Assembly (NCBI GenBank): GCA_964590005.1
Contig: CAZPVJ010000044.1
Location: 1 to 41,136, forward strand
Length of the DNA stretch: 41,136 nt
Origin: CALJFL01 sp964590005
GTDB taxonomy: Bacteria > Pseudomonadota > Gammaproteobacteria > Pseudomonadales > Halieaceae
Direction: 5' to 3'
The position numbers were made by a program, and so were the translations under genes. Below, piece by piece: positions 32,917 to 40,228 of this stretch. Each line of letters begins with the position of its first letter. Position 1 is the first letter of the stretch. The notes under the pieces were generated by a model. The model saw only the letters and a list, made by a program, of their open reading frames with translations, did not search any database and was not told the origin of the DNA.

Positions 32917-33251
32917 CAGTCGGGGCTATCGTGGCGGACCCAGAGTCGCTCCAGGTCGTAGAAGTCGCGGGTGGCAGGCAGCATCACGTGAACCACCACG
33001 TCGCCGAAGTCCACAAGTACCCACTCGCCGCCATCCTCGCCCTCGACTCCGATGGGGCGCATACCCTGCTTCTTGGCTTCAACGCTGACATTATTGGCCA
33101 GAGACTTCACATGCCGGTTGGAGCTGCCGCTGGCAATGACCAGGTAGTCCATCACATCAGTGAGTCCGGTGACATCGAGGGTTACGGTATTGATCGCCTT
33201 GAGGTCTTCGAGTGCGTCGACCACGAGGTCTTTGAGTGTGTCTGCTTCCAT
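32916..33251 (-). CDS. rsfS: Ribosomal silencing factor RsfS
   Basis: RsfS binds ribosomal protein L14 and blocks 30S-50S joining when nutrients are low. The 111-residue protein has the nucleotidyltransferase-like fold and the family segments VTGLTDVMDYLVIASGSSNRHVKSLA and GEDGGEWVLVDFGDVVVHVM. It begins at an ATG 46 bases after nadD and overlaps rlmH. The length and all recognisable blocks are normal. Confidence 0.97.
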   Translation of the reverse strand: MEADTLKDLVVDALEDLKAINTVTLDVTGLTDVMDYLVIASGSSNRHVKSLANNVSVEAKKQGMRPIGVEGEDGGEWVLVDFGDVVVHVMLPATRDFYDLERLWVRHDSPD

Positions 33252-33297
33252 GCGGGGTTAGGCGGTGTGCGAATCGTTCATGCTGCCCGAATTCTCC

Positions 33298-33954
33298 TCA
33301 AGCGTAGAGCGCGTTTGTATGAATATAGTCTATTACCTCGTCGGGAAGCAGGTAACGAACGGAATGGCCTGATTGTAACAGGCTGCGAATCTCAGTGGAG
33401 GAAATCGGCAGTGGTCGCAATTCCTCCACTATATAGATCCCTCCCGATGGCGCGCCCGATAACGCGGAGGCGGAGTCGACCCTGTGCCCGGACAACCACT
33501 GAGCTACAGGACCCGCAGCCGGTAGCTGCCAGCCTGGCCTGCCAATCACCACGATATGGGCGACTTCCAGCAACTCCTGCCAACGATGCCAACTGTCCAG
33601 ATCGAGGAAGGCATCAAACCCCATGACCAGTGACAGGCTGGCCTCGACGCCTTGCTCTGAGCGCACCGACTCCAGGCTATCGATGGTATAGGACGGCCCG
33701 GACCGACCCAGTTCGCGGCGATCACAGACCAGGCGGGGTTCATCGGCGATAGCCAACTCAACCATCTTGGCCCGGTGTTCGGCGGAGACTGCCGGCGCAT
33801 CACGGTGCGGCGGTTGTGCGCAGGGCATCAGACTTAACTGTGCCAGGCCCAGATGTTCGACCAGTTCCAGAGCCGAGCGCAGGTGGCCGTAGTGCACCGG
33901 GTTGAATGTTCCGCCGAGTACCGCCAACGATCCCGGGACCACAGGGGCAATCAA
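33298..33954 (-). CDS. nadD: Nicotinate-nucleotide adenylyltransferase NadD (TTG start)
   Basis: NadD adenylates nicotinate mononucleotide in NAD synthesis. The 218-residue protein has the nucleotidyltransferase signature GGTFNPVHYGHLR with the HXGH motif (His21-His24) and the C-terminal ISSTEIRSLL segment. The best start is a TTG at 33954 that overlaps the proA stop (TTGA), with GAAGGACAGG upstream inside proA. A GTG at 33942 is the alternative. The coupling with proA is shared with Pseudomonas. The gene precedes rsfS, another conserved pairing. Confidence 0.94.
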   Translation of the reverse strand: MIAPVVPGSLAVLGGTFNPVHYGHLRSALELVEHLGLAQLSLMPCAQPPHRDAPAVSAEHRAKMVELAIADEPRLVCDRRELGRSGPSYTIDSLESVRSEQGVEASLSLVMGFDAFLDLDSWHRWQELLEVAHIVVIGRPGWQLPAAGPVAQWLSGHRVDSASALSGAPSGGIYIVEELRPLPISSTEIRSLLQSGHSVRYLLPDEVIDYIHTNALYA

Positions 33955-35207
33955 GTGCGGACCTGTCCTTCACCCAGTACGACGTACTTTTGAGAGGTCA
34001 GGCCCTCGAGGCCAACTGGCCCGCGGGCATGCAGCTTGTCGGTGGAAATGCCGATCTCTGCTCCAAGGCCGTATTCAAACCCGTCGGCGAACCGGGTTGA
34101 GGCATTCACCATAACCGAGCTCGAGTCGACCTCTCGCAGGAAGCGCATCGCGCGCGGGTGATCCCGGGTGATGATGGAGTCCGTATGCTGCGAACCATAC
34201 TGGTTGATATGCGCGATAGCCGCGTCGAGATCGTCGACAATTCGAATCGCCAGTATGGGTGCCAGGTATTCCTCGTACCAATCCTGCTCTGTGGCCTGCA
34301 GAACATCCGGCAAAACAGCGCGAGTCTGTTCGCAGCCACGCAGTTCCACGCCGGCTGCTTTATAGGCGGCAGCGAGGGGCGGCAACACCGCCGCGGCCTC
34401 TGATGCGGCAACCAACAGTGTCTCCAGTGTATTGCAGGTACCGTAGCGCTGGGTCTTGGCATTGACAGCCACCTCACAGGCCATATCGAGATCTGCGCCA
34501 CTGTCTATATAGACATGACAGACGCCATCGAGATGCTTGATGACGGGCACCCTGGCTTCGTTACTGATCCGTTCGATCAGCCCCTTACCACCGCGTGGCA
34601 CAATGACGTCGACATACTCCGGCATGGTAATCATCTGCCCCACAGCCGCACGGTCGGCGGTGGCCACGACCTGGATGGTCGCCGCGGGAAGACCGGCGGA
34701 CTGCAAGCCCTGGGCCAGGCAATCAGCAATGGCGCGATTGGACGACAGGGCCTCGGATCCACCCCGCAGTATGGTGGCATTGCCGGACTTCAGGCACAGA
34801 CTCGCCGCTTCAACGGTAACATTGGGGCGCGACTCATAAATGATACCAATGACGCCCAGGGGAACCCGCATCCGTCCCACCTGGATACCGGAGGGGAGCA
34901 CATTCATATCCGTGATACTGCCCACCGGGTCAGGCAATGTTGCCACCTGTTGCAGACCCTCCAACATGGTATCGATGCGCGCCGGGGTCAGTTCCAGACG
35001 GTCCAGCAAAGGGGCCGCAAGGTCGTTCTGCCGGCCGCGCTCCATATCCTCCGCATTAGCGCTGGCGAGCTTGTCGCGAGCACCGTCCAGTGAATCGCGC
35101 GCAGCCAACAGCGCCGCGTTACGCGCCGCCGTCGAAGAGGCCGCGACCACGCGCGATGCCTGCCGGGCAGCAGAGCCGAGCTCTGCCATGTACTGCGCAA
35201 TGTCCAT
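33951..35207 (-). CDS. proA: Gamma-glutamyl phosphate reductase
   Basis: ProA reduces gamma-glutamyl phosphate to glutamate semialdehyde with NADPH in proline synthesis. The 418-residue aldehyde-dehydrogenase-fold protein contains the Rossmann segment GVIGIIYESRPNVT, the catalytic cysteine in YGTCNTLETLLV, and the conserved CLKSGNATILRGGSEA. I chose ATG 35207 (MDIAQYMAELG), giving family length; the frame is open 16 codons more upstream without support. A perfect TATAAT lies about 30 bases ahead. It opens the minus-strand run ending with prfC. Confidence 0.97.
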   Translation of the reverse strand: MDIAQYMAELGSAARQASRVVAASSTAARNAALLAARDSLDGARDKLASANAEDMERGRQNDLAAPLLDRLELTPARIDTMLEGLQQVATLPDPVGSITDMNVLPSGIQVGRMRVPLGVIGIIYESRPNVTVEAASLCLKSGNATILRGGSEALSSNRAIADCLAQGLQSAGLPAATIQVVATADRAAVGQMITMPEYVDVIVPRGGKGLIERISNEARVPVIKHLDGVCHVYIDSGADLDMACEVAVNAKTQRYGTCNTLETLLVAASEAAAVLPPLAAAYKAAGVELRGCEQTRAVLPDVLQATEQDWYEEYLAPILAIRIVDDLDAAIAHINQYGSQHTDSIITRDHPRAMRFLREVDSSSVMVNASTRFADGFEYGLGAEIGISTDKLHARGPVGLEGLTSQKYVVLGEGQVRT

Positions 35208-35237
35208 CGTCTGAAACCGAGAAATTTGTGAGCGGCG

Positions 35238-35243
35238 ATTATA
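35238..35243 (-). promoter_or_regulatory. -10 element of proA
   Basis: A perfect TATAAT on minus within GGTATAATCGCC, the same 12 bases as upstream of the AraC-type gene. The -35 region is weak. Transcription would begin near 35231, about 24 bases before the ATG. Confidence 0.4.
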
Positions 35244-35301
35244 CCCGATGGCCACAGGGCGTGTGCTAAGCTGCTGGCCAAAAATTACCGGGACAAGTTA
35301 C

Positions 35302-35925
35302 ATGGCAGATACACCCAAATTTGAGTTCTTCTACGATTGCTCCAGCCCCTGGACCTATTTCGCCTTCGCGCGTGCCGAGCCACTGCTGGCCCGCTACGAA
35401 GTGCCTGTTCAATGGCGACCCATCCTGGTGGGAGGCGTCTTCAACGCGGTCAATCAGCAGATTTATGCCGCCCGGGAAAGCATGTTCGGGAATGAGCGCC
35501 GCCTGGCGCACTACTTCAAGGATATGCAGGACTGGTCCGAATTCTGCGGGATAACGGTAAAGCAGCCCGAGGTGTTCCCGGTCAACAGCGTGAAAGCGAT
35601 GCGCGGGGCTATTTATGCCGACGAGCAAGGCAAACTGGTCCCCTTTTCCCGGGCGGTCTTCGCCGCCTACTGGGGCGACAACCGCGACATTTCCCAGGAC
35701 GACGTGCTGAGGCAGCTGTGCGCCGATGTCGGTCTCGACGGCGATGCCGTACTGGCCGCGGCCGGCGATCCAAAATACAAGGACCAGCTACGGGAAAACA
35801 CCGAAGAGCTGGTGGCCAGGGGCGGCTACGGCTCGCCCACAATGTTTATCAACGACACCGACATGTACTTCGGCAATGATCGCCTGCCACTGGTCGAGCA
35901 TCGCCTCCAGCAGCTGCTCAAATAG
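35302..35925 (+). CDS. DsbA-fold 2-hydroxychromene-2-carboxylate isomerase-like protein
   Basis: A 207-residue cytoplasmic protein of the DSBA-like/GST-kappa family. It begins FEFFYDCSSPWTYFAFARAEPLL, where CSSPWTYF occupies the position of the redox motif but with Ser-Ser-Pro-Trp instead of CXXC, as in the glutathione-dependent HCCA isomerases. The C-terminal GGYGSPTMFINDTDMYFGNDRL carries the cis-Pro loop and the usual FFGNDRL-like end. I chose ATG 35302. Family members isomerise naphthalene intermediates, but most genomic homologues have unknown substrates; no aromatic degradation genes are nearby, so the name describes the family only. Confidence 0.88.
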   Translation: MADTPKFEFFYDCSSPWTYFAFARAEPLLARYEVPVQWRPILVGGVFNAVNQQIYAARESMFGNERRLAHYFKDMQDWSEFCGITVKQPEVFPVNSVKAMRGAIYADEQGKLVPFSRAVFAAYWGDNRDISQDDVLRQLCADVGLDGDAVLAAAGDPKYKDQLRENTEELVARGGYGSPTMFINDTDMYFGNDRLPLVEHRLQQLLK

Positions 35926-35974
35926 GTCTCACAAGGGCGGTTGCTGATTTTACCGCCCGGCTCGCTAAATATTG

Positions 35975-36000
35975 TTGACAATCATTCTCATTAGCATTAA
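35975..36000 (+). promoter_or_regulatory. bfd promoter with Fur-like operator
   Basis: A perfect TTGACA (35975-35980) is followed at once by an array of hexamers that read on minus as TAATGC, TAATGA and GAATGA, close to the Fur repeat pattern. The operator would cover the -35 to -10 region, consistent with iron repression. The -10 is weak (TAACGT at 17 bases). Confidence 0.6.
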
Positions 36001-36039
36001 CGTTAAGGCTCTCTAAATCACCAGAGCCCGACGGTCACG

Positions 36040-36246
36040 ATGTACGTCTGTATTTGCAAAGGCATTACCGATACCCAGCTCCGCGCTGCTGTTCAGGACG
36101 GCGCCAGCTCCCTGCGGGACGTGCGCAACACCCTGGGCGTGGCTAGCCAGTGTGGCAAGTGCAGCATGCTGACCCGGGATATCGTGCGTGAATCGCTACA
36201 GGATGACGTCGCTGGCAGCGAGCAACTGTTCTACGCAGTGAGCTGA
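36040..36246 (+). CDS. bfd: Bacterioferritin-associated ferredoxin Bfd
   Basis: Bfd is a small [2Fe-2S] protein that reduces the haem of bacterioferritin so stored Fe(III) leaves the core. The 68-residue protein has the four cluster ligands Cys4, Cys6, Cys38 and Cys41 (MYVCIC and QCGKC), the Bfd arrangement, in the BFD/Fer2 fold. Upstream are a TTGACA -35 and a Fur-like operator, and a 6-bp hairpin GGCTCT/AGAGCC (36007-36028) in the leader. bfr follows in the same direction after its own operator. Iron-starvation expression would fit the known role of Bfd; here that is inferred from the sites. Confidence 0.97.
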   Translation: MYVCICKGITDTQLRAAVQDGASSLRDVRNTLGVASQCGKCSMLTRDIVRESLQDDVAGSEQLFYAVS

Positions 36247-36277
36247 ACCAGCAGGCAATTGGCCCTGTAAATCAAGA

Positions 36278-36298
36278 TGATAATCACTCTGATTATCA
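36278..36298 (+). promoter_or_regulatory. Fur box upstream of bfr
   Basis: TGATAATCA and its exact complement TGATTATCA flank CTC, a perfect 9-3-9 palindrome of classical Fur type. It ends 32 bases upstream of the -35 of bfr. Position above the promoter leaves open either repression through oligomerisation or activation. Confidence 0.75.
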
Positions 36299-36330
36299 TT
36301 AGAAATAACCAATAAAATCAATGACTTAGA

Positions 36331-36359
36331 TTGACTTGTCTCGATGGGTTAGGCATACT
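36331..36359 (+). promoter_or_regulatory. bfr promoter
   Basis: TTGACT (36331-36336) and CATACT (36354-36359) with 17 bases between. The start would fall near 36366, with an AAGGAG ribosome site before the ATG at 36389. Confidence 0.55.
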
Positions 36360-36388
36360 CCACGCCTTAACGATCAAGGAGCAACTTC

Positions 36389-36871
36389 ATGAAAGGCGAC
36401 GCTAAAGTCATCGAACACCTCAACAAGATCCTGGGCAATGAGCTGGTGGCAATCAACCAGTACTTCCTGCATGCGCGGATGTACAAGGACTGGGGGTTGC
36501 AGGAGCTGGGCGACCACGAGTATCACGAGTCGATTGACGAGATGAAGCACGCTGACGCCCTGGTTGAGCGCATTCTATTCCTCGAGGGCCTTCCCAATAT
36601 GCAGGATCTGGGCAAGCTGATGATCGGCGAAAACACCAAGGAAATGCTTGAGTGCGACCTGAAGCTGGAGCACATCGCGCACAAGGACCTGAAAGAGGCC
36701 GTCGCCTACTCAGAATCGGTGGGTGATTACGTCTCCAGGGACCTCTTCATGGAAATCATGGAGGCCGAGGAGGAACACATCGACTGGCTGGAGACCCAGC
36801 TGGGATTGATCGACAAGATGGGCCTGCAGAACTACCTGCAAACGGCTACGCATACCGTCAAACCCGCCTGA
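36389..36871 (+). CDS. bfr: Bacterioferritin (haem-containing)
   Basis: Bacterioferritin forms 24-subunit shells that oxidise and store iron. The 160-residue four-helix protein has every ferroxidase ligand at the classic positions: Glu18, Glu51, His54, Glu94, Glu127 and His130. The haem-binding Met52 in DEMKHAD is present, so this is the haem-carrying subunit rather than a FtnA-type. A good AAGGAG site precedes the ATG. It is separated from bfd by a Fur box and its own promoter, so the two need not be co-regulated. Confidence 0.98.
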   Translation: MKGDAKVIEHLNKILGNELVAINQYFLHARMYKDWGLQELGDHEYHESIDEMKHADALVERILFLEGLPNMQDLGKLMIGENTKEMLECDLKLEHIAHKDLKEAVAYSESVGDYVSRDLFMEIMEAEEEHIDWLETQLGLIDKMGLQNYLQTATHTVKPA

Positions 36872-36923
36872 CGCGGCCTTCCCCGACAGTCAGCGGGAAC
36901 CCGTAGCCTGGCTGGCTTAGAAT

Positions 36924-36945
36924 GGCGGCGTCGGCAGGCGCCGCC
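36924..36945. repeat. GC-rich hairpin between convergent bfr and grxD
   Basis: A 7-bp stem (GGCGGCG 36924-36930 with CGCCGCC 36939-36945) and 8-base loop directly abut the grxD stop. There is no T tract on either side, so intrinsic termination is doubtful; it may stabilise 3' ends of both converging transcripts. Confidence 0.5.
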
Positions 36946-37275
36946 CTACTCCGCCTGCTGGGCTGCGGCGGCGTCCTTTATCAGTGGTTGCAGTTCGCCG
37001 CTTTCGAACATTTCCGTGACGATATCGCAGCCACCAATGAGTTCGCCGTCGACCCACAGCTGGGGAAAGGTGGGCCAGTTCGCGTAGCGCGGCAGGCTTT
37101 CCCTGATTTCGGGATTGGACAGAATATCCACATAAGCGAAGCGTTCACCACACGCCATCAACGCCTGCACGGTACGGGCTGAAAAACCGCATTGAGGCTG
37201 ATTGGGTGAGCCCTTCATATACAGCAAGATCCCGTTGTTCTCGATCTGCTCCTTGATTGTTTCAAAAATATCCAT
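36946..37275 (-). CDS. grxD: Monothiol glutaredoxin Grx4 type
   Basis: Monothiol glutaredoxins bind a [2Fe-2S] cluster with glutathione and pass it to client proteins or BolA. The 109-residue protein has the CGFS motif (Cys29-Ser32) in NQPQCGFSARTV, plus the glutathione-binding segments NWPTFPQLWVDGELIGGCDIV. The ATG at 37275 gives the standard N terminus MDIFETIKEQIENN; the frame remains open further upstream without family character. It converges on bfr, so iron storage and iron-sulfur delivery genes lie side by side. Confidence 0.97.
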   Translation of the reverse strand: MDIFETIKEQIENNGILLYMKGSPNQPQCGFSARTVQALMACGERFAYVDILSNPEIRESLPRYANWPTFPQLWVDGELIGGCDIVTEMFESGELQPLIKDAAAAQQAE

Positions 37276-37389
37276 GTCCAACCCTGTTGTGTTGTCTGCT
37301 AACTGCGCTGCGGCCCTGGGACCGCGACGCGCCATTCTATACTCTATGACCGCAAAAATCTTGCCGCGGTTCCGGCCACCGACCGCCAA

Positions 37390-37418
37390 TTTACAAACGG
37401 GACCACAATCGCTATAGT
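37390..37418 (+). promoter_or_regulatory. argD promoter
   Basis: TTTACA (37390-37395) and TATAGT (37413-37418) are 17 bases apart, each with five of six consensus matches. Transcription would start near 37425, some five bases before a terminator-like hairpin. Confidence 0.6.
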
Positions 37419-37429
37419 CCTTGTTTAAC

Positions 37430-37451
37430 AGGCAGCCACAGCTGCCTTTTT
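37430..37451 (+). promoter_or_regulatory. 5' leader hairpin of argD with U tract
   Basis: A 7-bp stem AGGCAGC/GCTGCCT with loop CACA (37430-37447) is followed by T residues to 37451: the form of an intrinsic terminator. It lies between the argD promoter and its GAGGGG ribosome site, so it belongs to the argD leader rather than the end of an upstream plus-strand gene (bfr ends over 500 bases earlier). It may act as a 5' stabilising stem or an early pause site. Confidence 0.55.
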
Positions 37452-37471
37452 GCGTTTCTGGAGGGGCGATC

Positions 37472-38638
37472 ATGTCTGCGCTAATGCCCACATACAGCCG
37501 TCTGCCCGTGACCTTCACTCACGGCGAGGGCTGCTACCTCTTTGATACGCAGGGGAAACGCTACCTGGATGGCCTGTGTGGGATAAGCGTCACCAACCTC
37601 GGTCACGCCCACCCCGCGGTCACCACCGCCATCCAGGAACAAGCTGGCCGCCTGCTGCATACTTCCAACCTCTACCAGATTGGTGCCCAGGAGGAACTGG
37701 CACAGAAACTGGCGGACATCACCGGTATGGAATCCTGCTTCTTCGGTAATTCCGGAGCGGAGGCAAACGAGGCAGCGATCAAGCTGGCGAGGCTCTACGG
37801 TCACCAACGCGGCGTCAAGCGTCCCTCAATCATTGTGCTCGAAGATGCTTTCCACGGCCGCACATTGGCTACCCTGAGCGCCACCGGCAACCGGAAAATA
37901 CAGGCGGGCTTCGAACCGCTGGTAAGCGGATTCCTGCGCGCACCCCGCAACGACATCGAGGCCCTGCGCCAGATAGCGGCCAACAACCCGGACGTCGTGG
38001 CGGTTCTCGCGGAGCCGATCCAGGGTGAGGGGGGCATCAGGCCACTGGACACGGATTACCTGCTGGCGCTGAGGGAACTGTGCAACCAGCAGAACTGGCT
38101 GCTGATGTTCGACGAGGTGCAGACCGGTAATGGCCGTACCGGCACCTATTTTGCCTACCAGAGTGTTGGCCTGACGCCCGATGTTGTCACCACCGCCAAG
38201 GGACTGGGCAACGGTGTACCCATTGGCGCCTGTCTGGCGCGAGGAGCGGCCGCCGGGGTCTTCGCACCGGGGCACCACGGCAGCACCTACGGGGGCAACC
38301 CGCTGGCCTGCGCGGCAGCGCTGGCCGTGGTGAATACGGTAATCGACGAGAACCTGGGCCAACAGGCCACGGAGCGGGGCCAGCTGATTCGCGACTCGCT
38401 GATGGCAGCGCTTGATGACGACTCGGCGGTGGTGGAAATCCGCGGCCGGGGGCTGATGCTGGGTATTGAGCTGACTCGCGACTGCGGGGAACTGCCCGCC
38501 GCCGCTCTGGCCAAGGGCCTGCTGATCAATGTCACCGCCGGCAATACCATTCGCCTGCTGCCGCCCCTGATTATTTCCCGGGACGAGTCTCTCGAACTGG
38601 GTCGTAGCGTCGCCGCCCTAATCAACGAATTTTACTAG
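37472..38638 (+). CDS. argD: Acetylornithine/succinyldiaminopimelate aminotransferase
   Basis: ArgD is the PLP-dependent transaminase producing N-acetylornithine in arginine synthesis and often N-succinyl-LL-diaminopimelate in lysine synthesis. The 388-residue class III aminotransferase has GNSGAEANEAAIKLAR, the cofactor-binding LMFDEVQTGNGRTG, and the Schiff-base lysine in TTAKGLGNGVPIGA. I chose ATG 37472 with a GAGGGG ribosome site; the frame is open 17 codons higher but that stretch is the leader hairpin. argF follows after 47 bases, making an argD-argF unit. Confidence 0.95.
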   Translation: MSALMPTYSRLPVTFTHGEGCYLFDTQGKRYLDGLCGISVTNLGHAHPAVTTAIQEQAGRLLHTSNLYQIGAQEELAQKLADITGMESCFFGNSGAEANEAAIKLARLYGHQRGVKRPSIIVLEDAFHGRTLATLSATGNRKIQAGFEPLVSGFLRAPRNDIEALRQIAANNPDVVAVLAEPIQGEGGIRPLDTDYLLALRELCNQQNWLLMFDEVQTGNGRTGTYFAYQSVGLTPDVVTTAKGLGNGVPIGACLARGAAAGVFAPGHHGSTYGGNPLACAAALAVVNTVIDENLGQQATERGQLIRDSLMAALDDDSAVVEIRGRGLMLGIELTRDCGELPAAALAKGLLINVTAGNTIRLLPPLIISRDESLELGRSVAALINEFY

Positions 38639-38685
38639 GGCGCCCAGGCGCCTCCACTCTCACTTTCCCTCGCAGGTATCACGCT

Positions 38686-39600
38686 ATGGCTAATCCACGG
38701 CACTTCCTGACTCTTCTGGATTTTTCCCCCACCGAGCTGGCGGCCATTATCGAGCGCGCCATCGAAATGAAAGGCGAGCATCGACGAGGAGAGGACCAGC
38801 GCAGGTTTTCGGGCAAGGTACTGGCAATGGTGTTCGCGAAATCATCGACCCGCACGCGCGTCTCCTTTGAAGCCGGAATGGCCCAGCTGGGGGGGCATGC
38901 GATGTTTCTCTCCCCCCAGGATACGCAACTGGGTCGCGGCGAGCCGATCGAGGATAGCGCCAGGGTCATTTCATCCATGGTAGACATCGTGATGATCAGA
39001 ACCTTCGGACACGACGTGGTGGAGCGCTTCGCCGAGTACTCCAGTGTTCCGGTCATCAACGCCCTGACCGATGACTACCATCCCTGCCAGTTACTGGCTG
39101 ACATGCAGACGTGGATGGAGCATCGCGGCAAGCCGGCAGGCAAAAAAGTCTGCTGGGTGGGTGATGGCAACAATATGTGCCAGTCCTATATCAACGCCGC
39201 TCGCCAGTTTGACTTTGAACTGAGCATCGCCTGCCCGGCGGGGTTCGAACCGGCCGCCGAGCTGCTGGCCGCAAACTGCGACCGGGTCTTCGTAGAGCAC
39301 CAGCCGGAAACCGCAGTGACCGGCGCCGACCTCGTGGTCACTGACGTGTGGGCTTCGATGGGGCAGGAGCAAGAGCAGCAGAGCAGGGCCGAGGCGTTCA
39401 AGCCTTACCAGGTGAATGCCGAGTTGATGAGCCGAGCCGCCGGCGACGCGCTGTACATGCATTGCCTGCCGGCGCACCGCGGCGAAGAAATCAGCGCTGG
39501 ACTGATGGATGCGCCTGATACCGTCATCTGGGAGGAAGCCGAGAACCGGTTACATGCGCAGAAAGCGCTCATGGAAACGTTGTTGCTGGCAAATGAATAA
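38686..39600 (+). CDS. argF: Ornithine carbamoyltransferase
   Basis: ArgF condenses ornithine with carbamoyl phosphate to citrulline. The 304-residue protein has the carbamoyl phosphate motif SSTRTRVSFE (STRTR at 54-58), the HPCQ-equivalent YHPCQLLADMQT, and the ornithine-binding HCLPAHRGEEI near residue 260. The usual trimeric anabolic enzyme length fits. It follows argD on the same strand and ends before a strong terminator at 39688-39711, which closes the argDF unit. Confidence 0.97.
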   Translation: MANPRHFLTLLDFSPTELAAIIERAIEMKGEHRRGEDQRRFSGKVLAMVFAKSSTRTRVSFEAGMAQLGGHAMFLSPQDTQLGRGEPIEDSARVISSMVDIVMIRTFGHDVVERFAEYSSVPVINALTDDYHPCQLLADMQTWMEHRGKPAGKKVCWVGDGNNMCQSYINAARQFDFELSIACPAGFEPAAELLAANCDRVFVEHQPETAVTGADLVVTDVWASMGQEQEQQSRAEAFKPYQVNAELMSRAAGDALYMHCLPAHRGEEISAGLMDAPDTVIWEEAENRLHAQKALMETLLLANE

Positions 39601-39687
39601 ACGCGATGAGCCCTGCCTGGCCAACCGACCTCGCTAAATAACCGGCGTCTATATAAAGTCCGGTTTTTATGAAAAATAAATCAATAC

Positions 39688-39711
39688 GGGGACCACAGGT
39701 CCCCTTTTTTT
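39688..39711 (+). terminator. Rho-independent terminator after argF
   Basis: A perfect 7-bp stem GGGGACC/GGTCCCC with loop ACA, followed by seven T residues. It lies about 88 bases beyond the argF stop. Confidence 0.92.
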
Positions 39712-39788
39712 GGTGTCATCTCAGCCGTTTTGAGGTGGTGCGCGGGCTGCGCGGTTAGTGAGTACCTGCAGGTCCAGCTACGCACACC

Positions 39789-39797
39789 TTATCCACA
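39789..39797 (+). promoter_or_regulatory. DnaA box upstream of nrdA
   Basis: TTATCCACA is a perfect DnaA 9-mer. DnaA-ATP control of nrdAB is established in E. coli. Here the box is about 430 bases before the nrdA start and 40 bases before NrdR-like boxes, suggesting a promoter in this part of the region. Confidence 0.55.
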
Positions 39798-39836
39798 ACA
39801 TAAACCCAGCGTAATGCCCTTGCAATGTGGTAAGTG

Positions 39837-39884
39837 CCGCTTTATCTTGTACTCAAGTCAGGGCGATACCCCAACATATTGGGT
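39837..39884 (+). promoter_or_regulatory. Tandem NrdR-like boxes upstream of nrdA
   Basis: Two 16-base sites, CCGCTTTATCTTGTAC (39837-39852) and CCCCAACATATTGGGT (39869-39884), begin exactly 32 bases apart, the spacing known for paired NrdR boxes. Against the NrdR pattern they match at about 10 and 12 of 16 positions. The second lies within a larger palindrome with ATACCC/GGGTAT arms (39863-39889). Confidence 0.5.
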
Positions 39885-39889
39885 ATTGC

Positions 39890-40228
39890 GGCGAAAAAAC
39901 GATCAAAAACGCCCCAAGATGGGTCACCTGTATCGGATCTGGCTGAAAATAAGGAGTTCATCGCTCCGGAACGAGGCTCTCGGCCATTGAGTCCCGTTAT
40001 CACCCAAGAGGTGCCGGAGAGTATGACCTGGGGAAACAAACGCGTAATAACCAGCAGGCCTAGCGGTCAATCGAACCGTCACCGGCCAATGTAACGCCGC
40101 CCCCGACTGTAGTCGGAGGTTCCCCCGGTAGTCGCTGCGGCCTGACCCGCAGCTCAGTGGCCAGAAAAGAGCAGCACCAGTGGTAAATCAACAAGAATAA
40201 GGCCAGGCGCCAATACTTCGGAGAGAAT
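39890..40228 (+). other. Long, apparently structured nrdA leader
   Basis: About 340 bases without a convincing gene. Two stems stand out: CCGAC/GTCGG with loop TGTA (40103-40116) and GCTGCGG/CCGCAGC with a 6-base loop (40134-40153). The region ends with a GGAGAG ribosome site 6-7 bases before the nrdA ATG. I compared it by eye with the cobalamin riboswitch B12 box and saw no match. It may be an untranslated leader or include a second promoter. Confidence 0.4.

Noticed and set aside
39730..40094. Two overlapping 86-codon plus frames before nrdA
   Set aside because: No family resemblance, no ribosome site, and they cross the NrdR-like boxes and palindrome; regarded as non-coding.
39890..40228. 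Cobalamin riboswitch before nrdA
   Set aside because: No B12-box-like sequence or the expected junction pattern could be found by eye, and class Ia NrdA does not use cobalamin.
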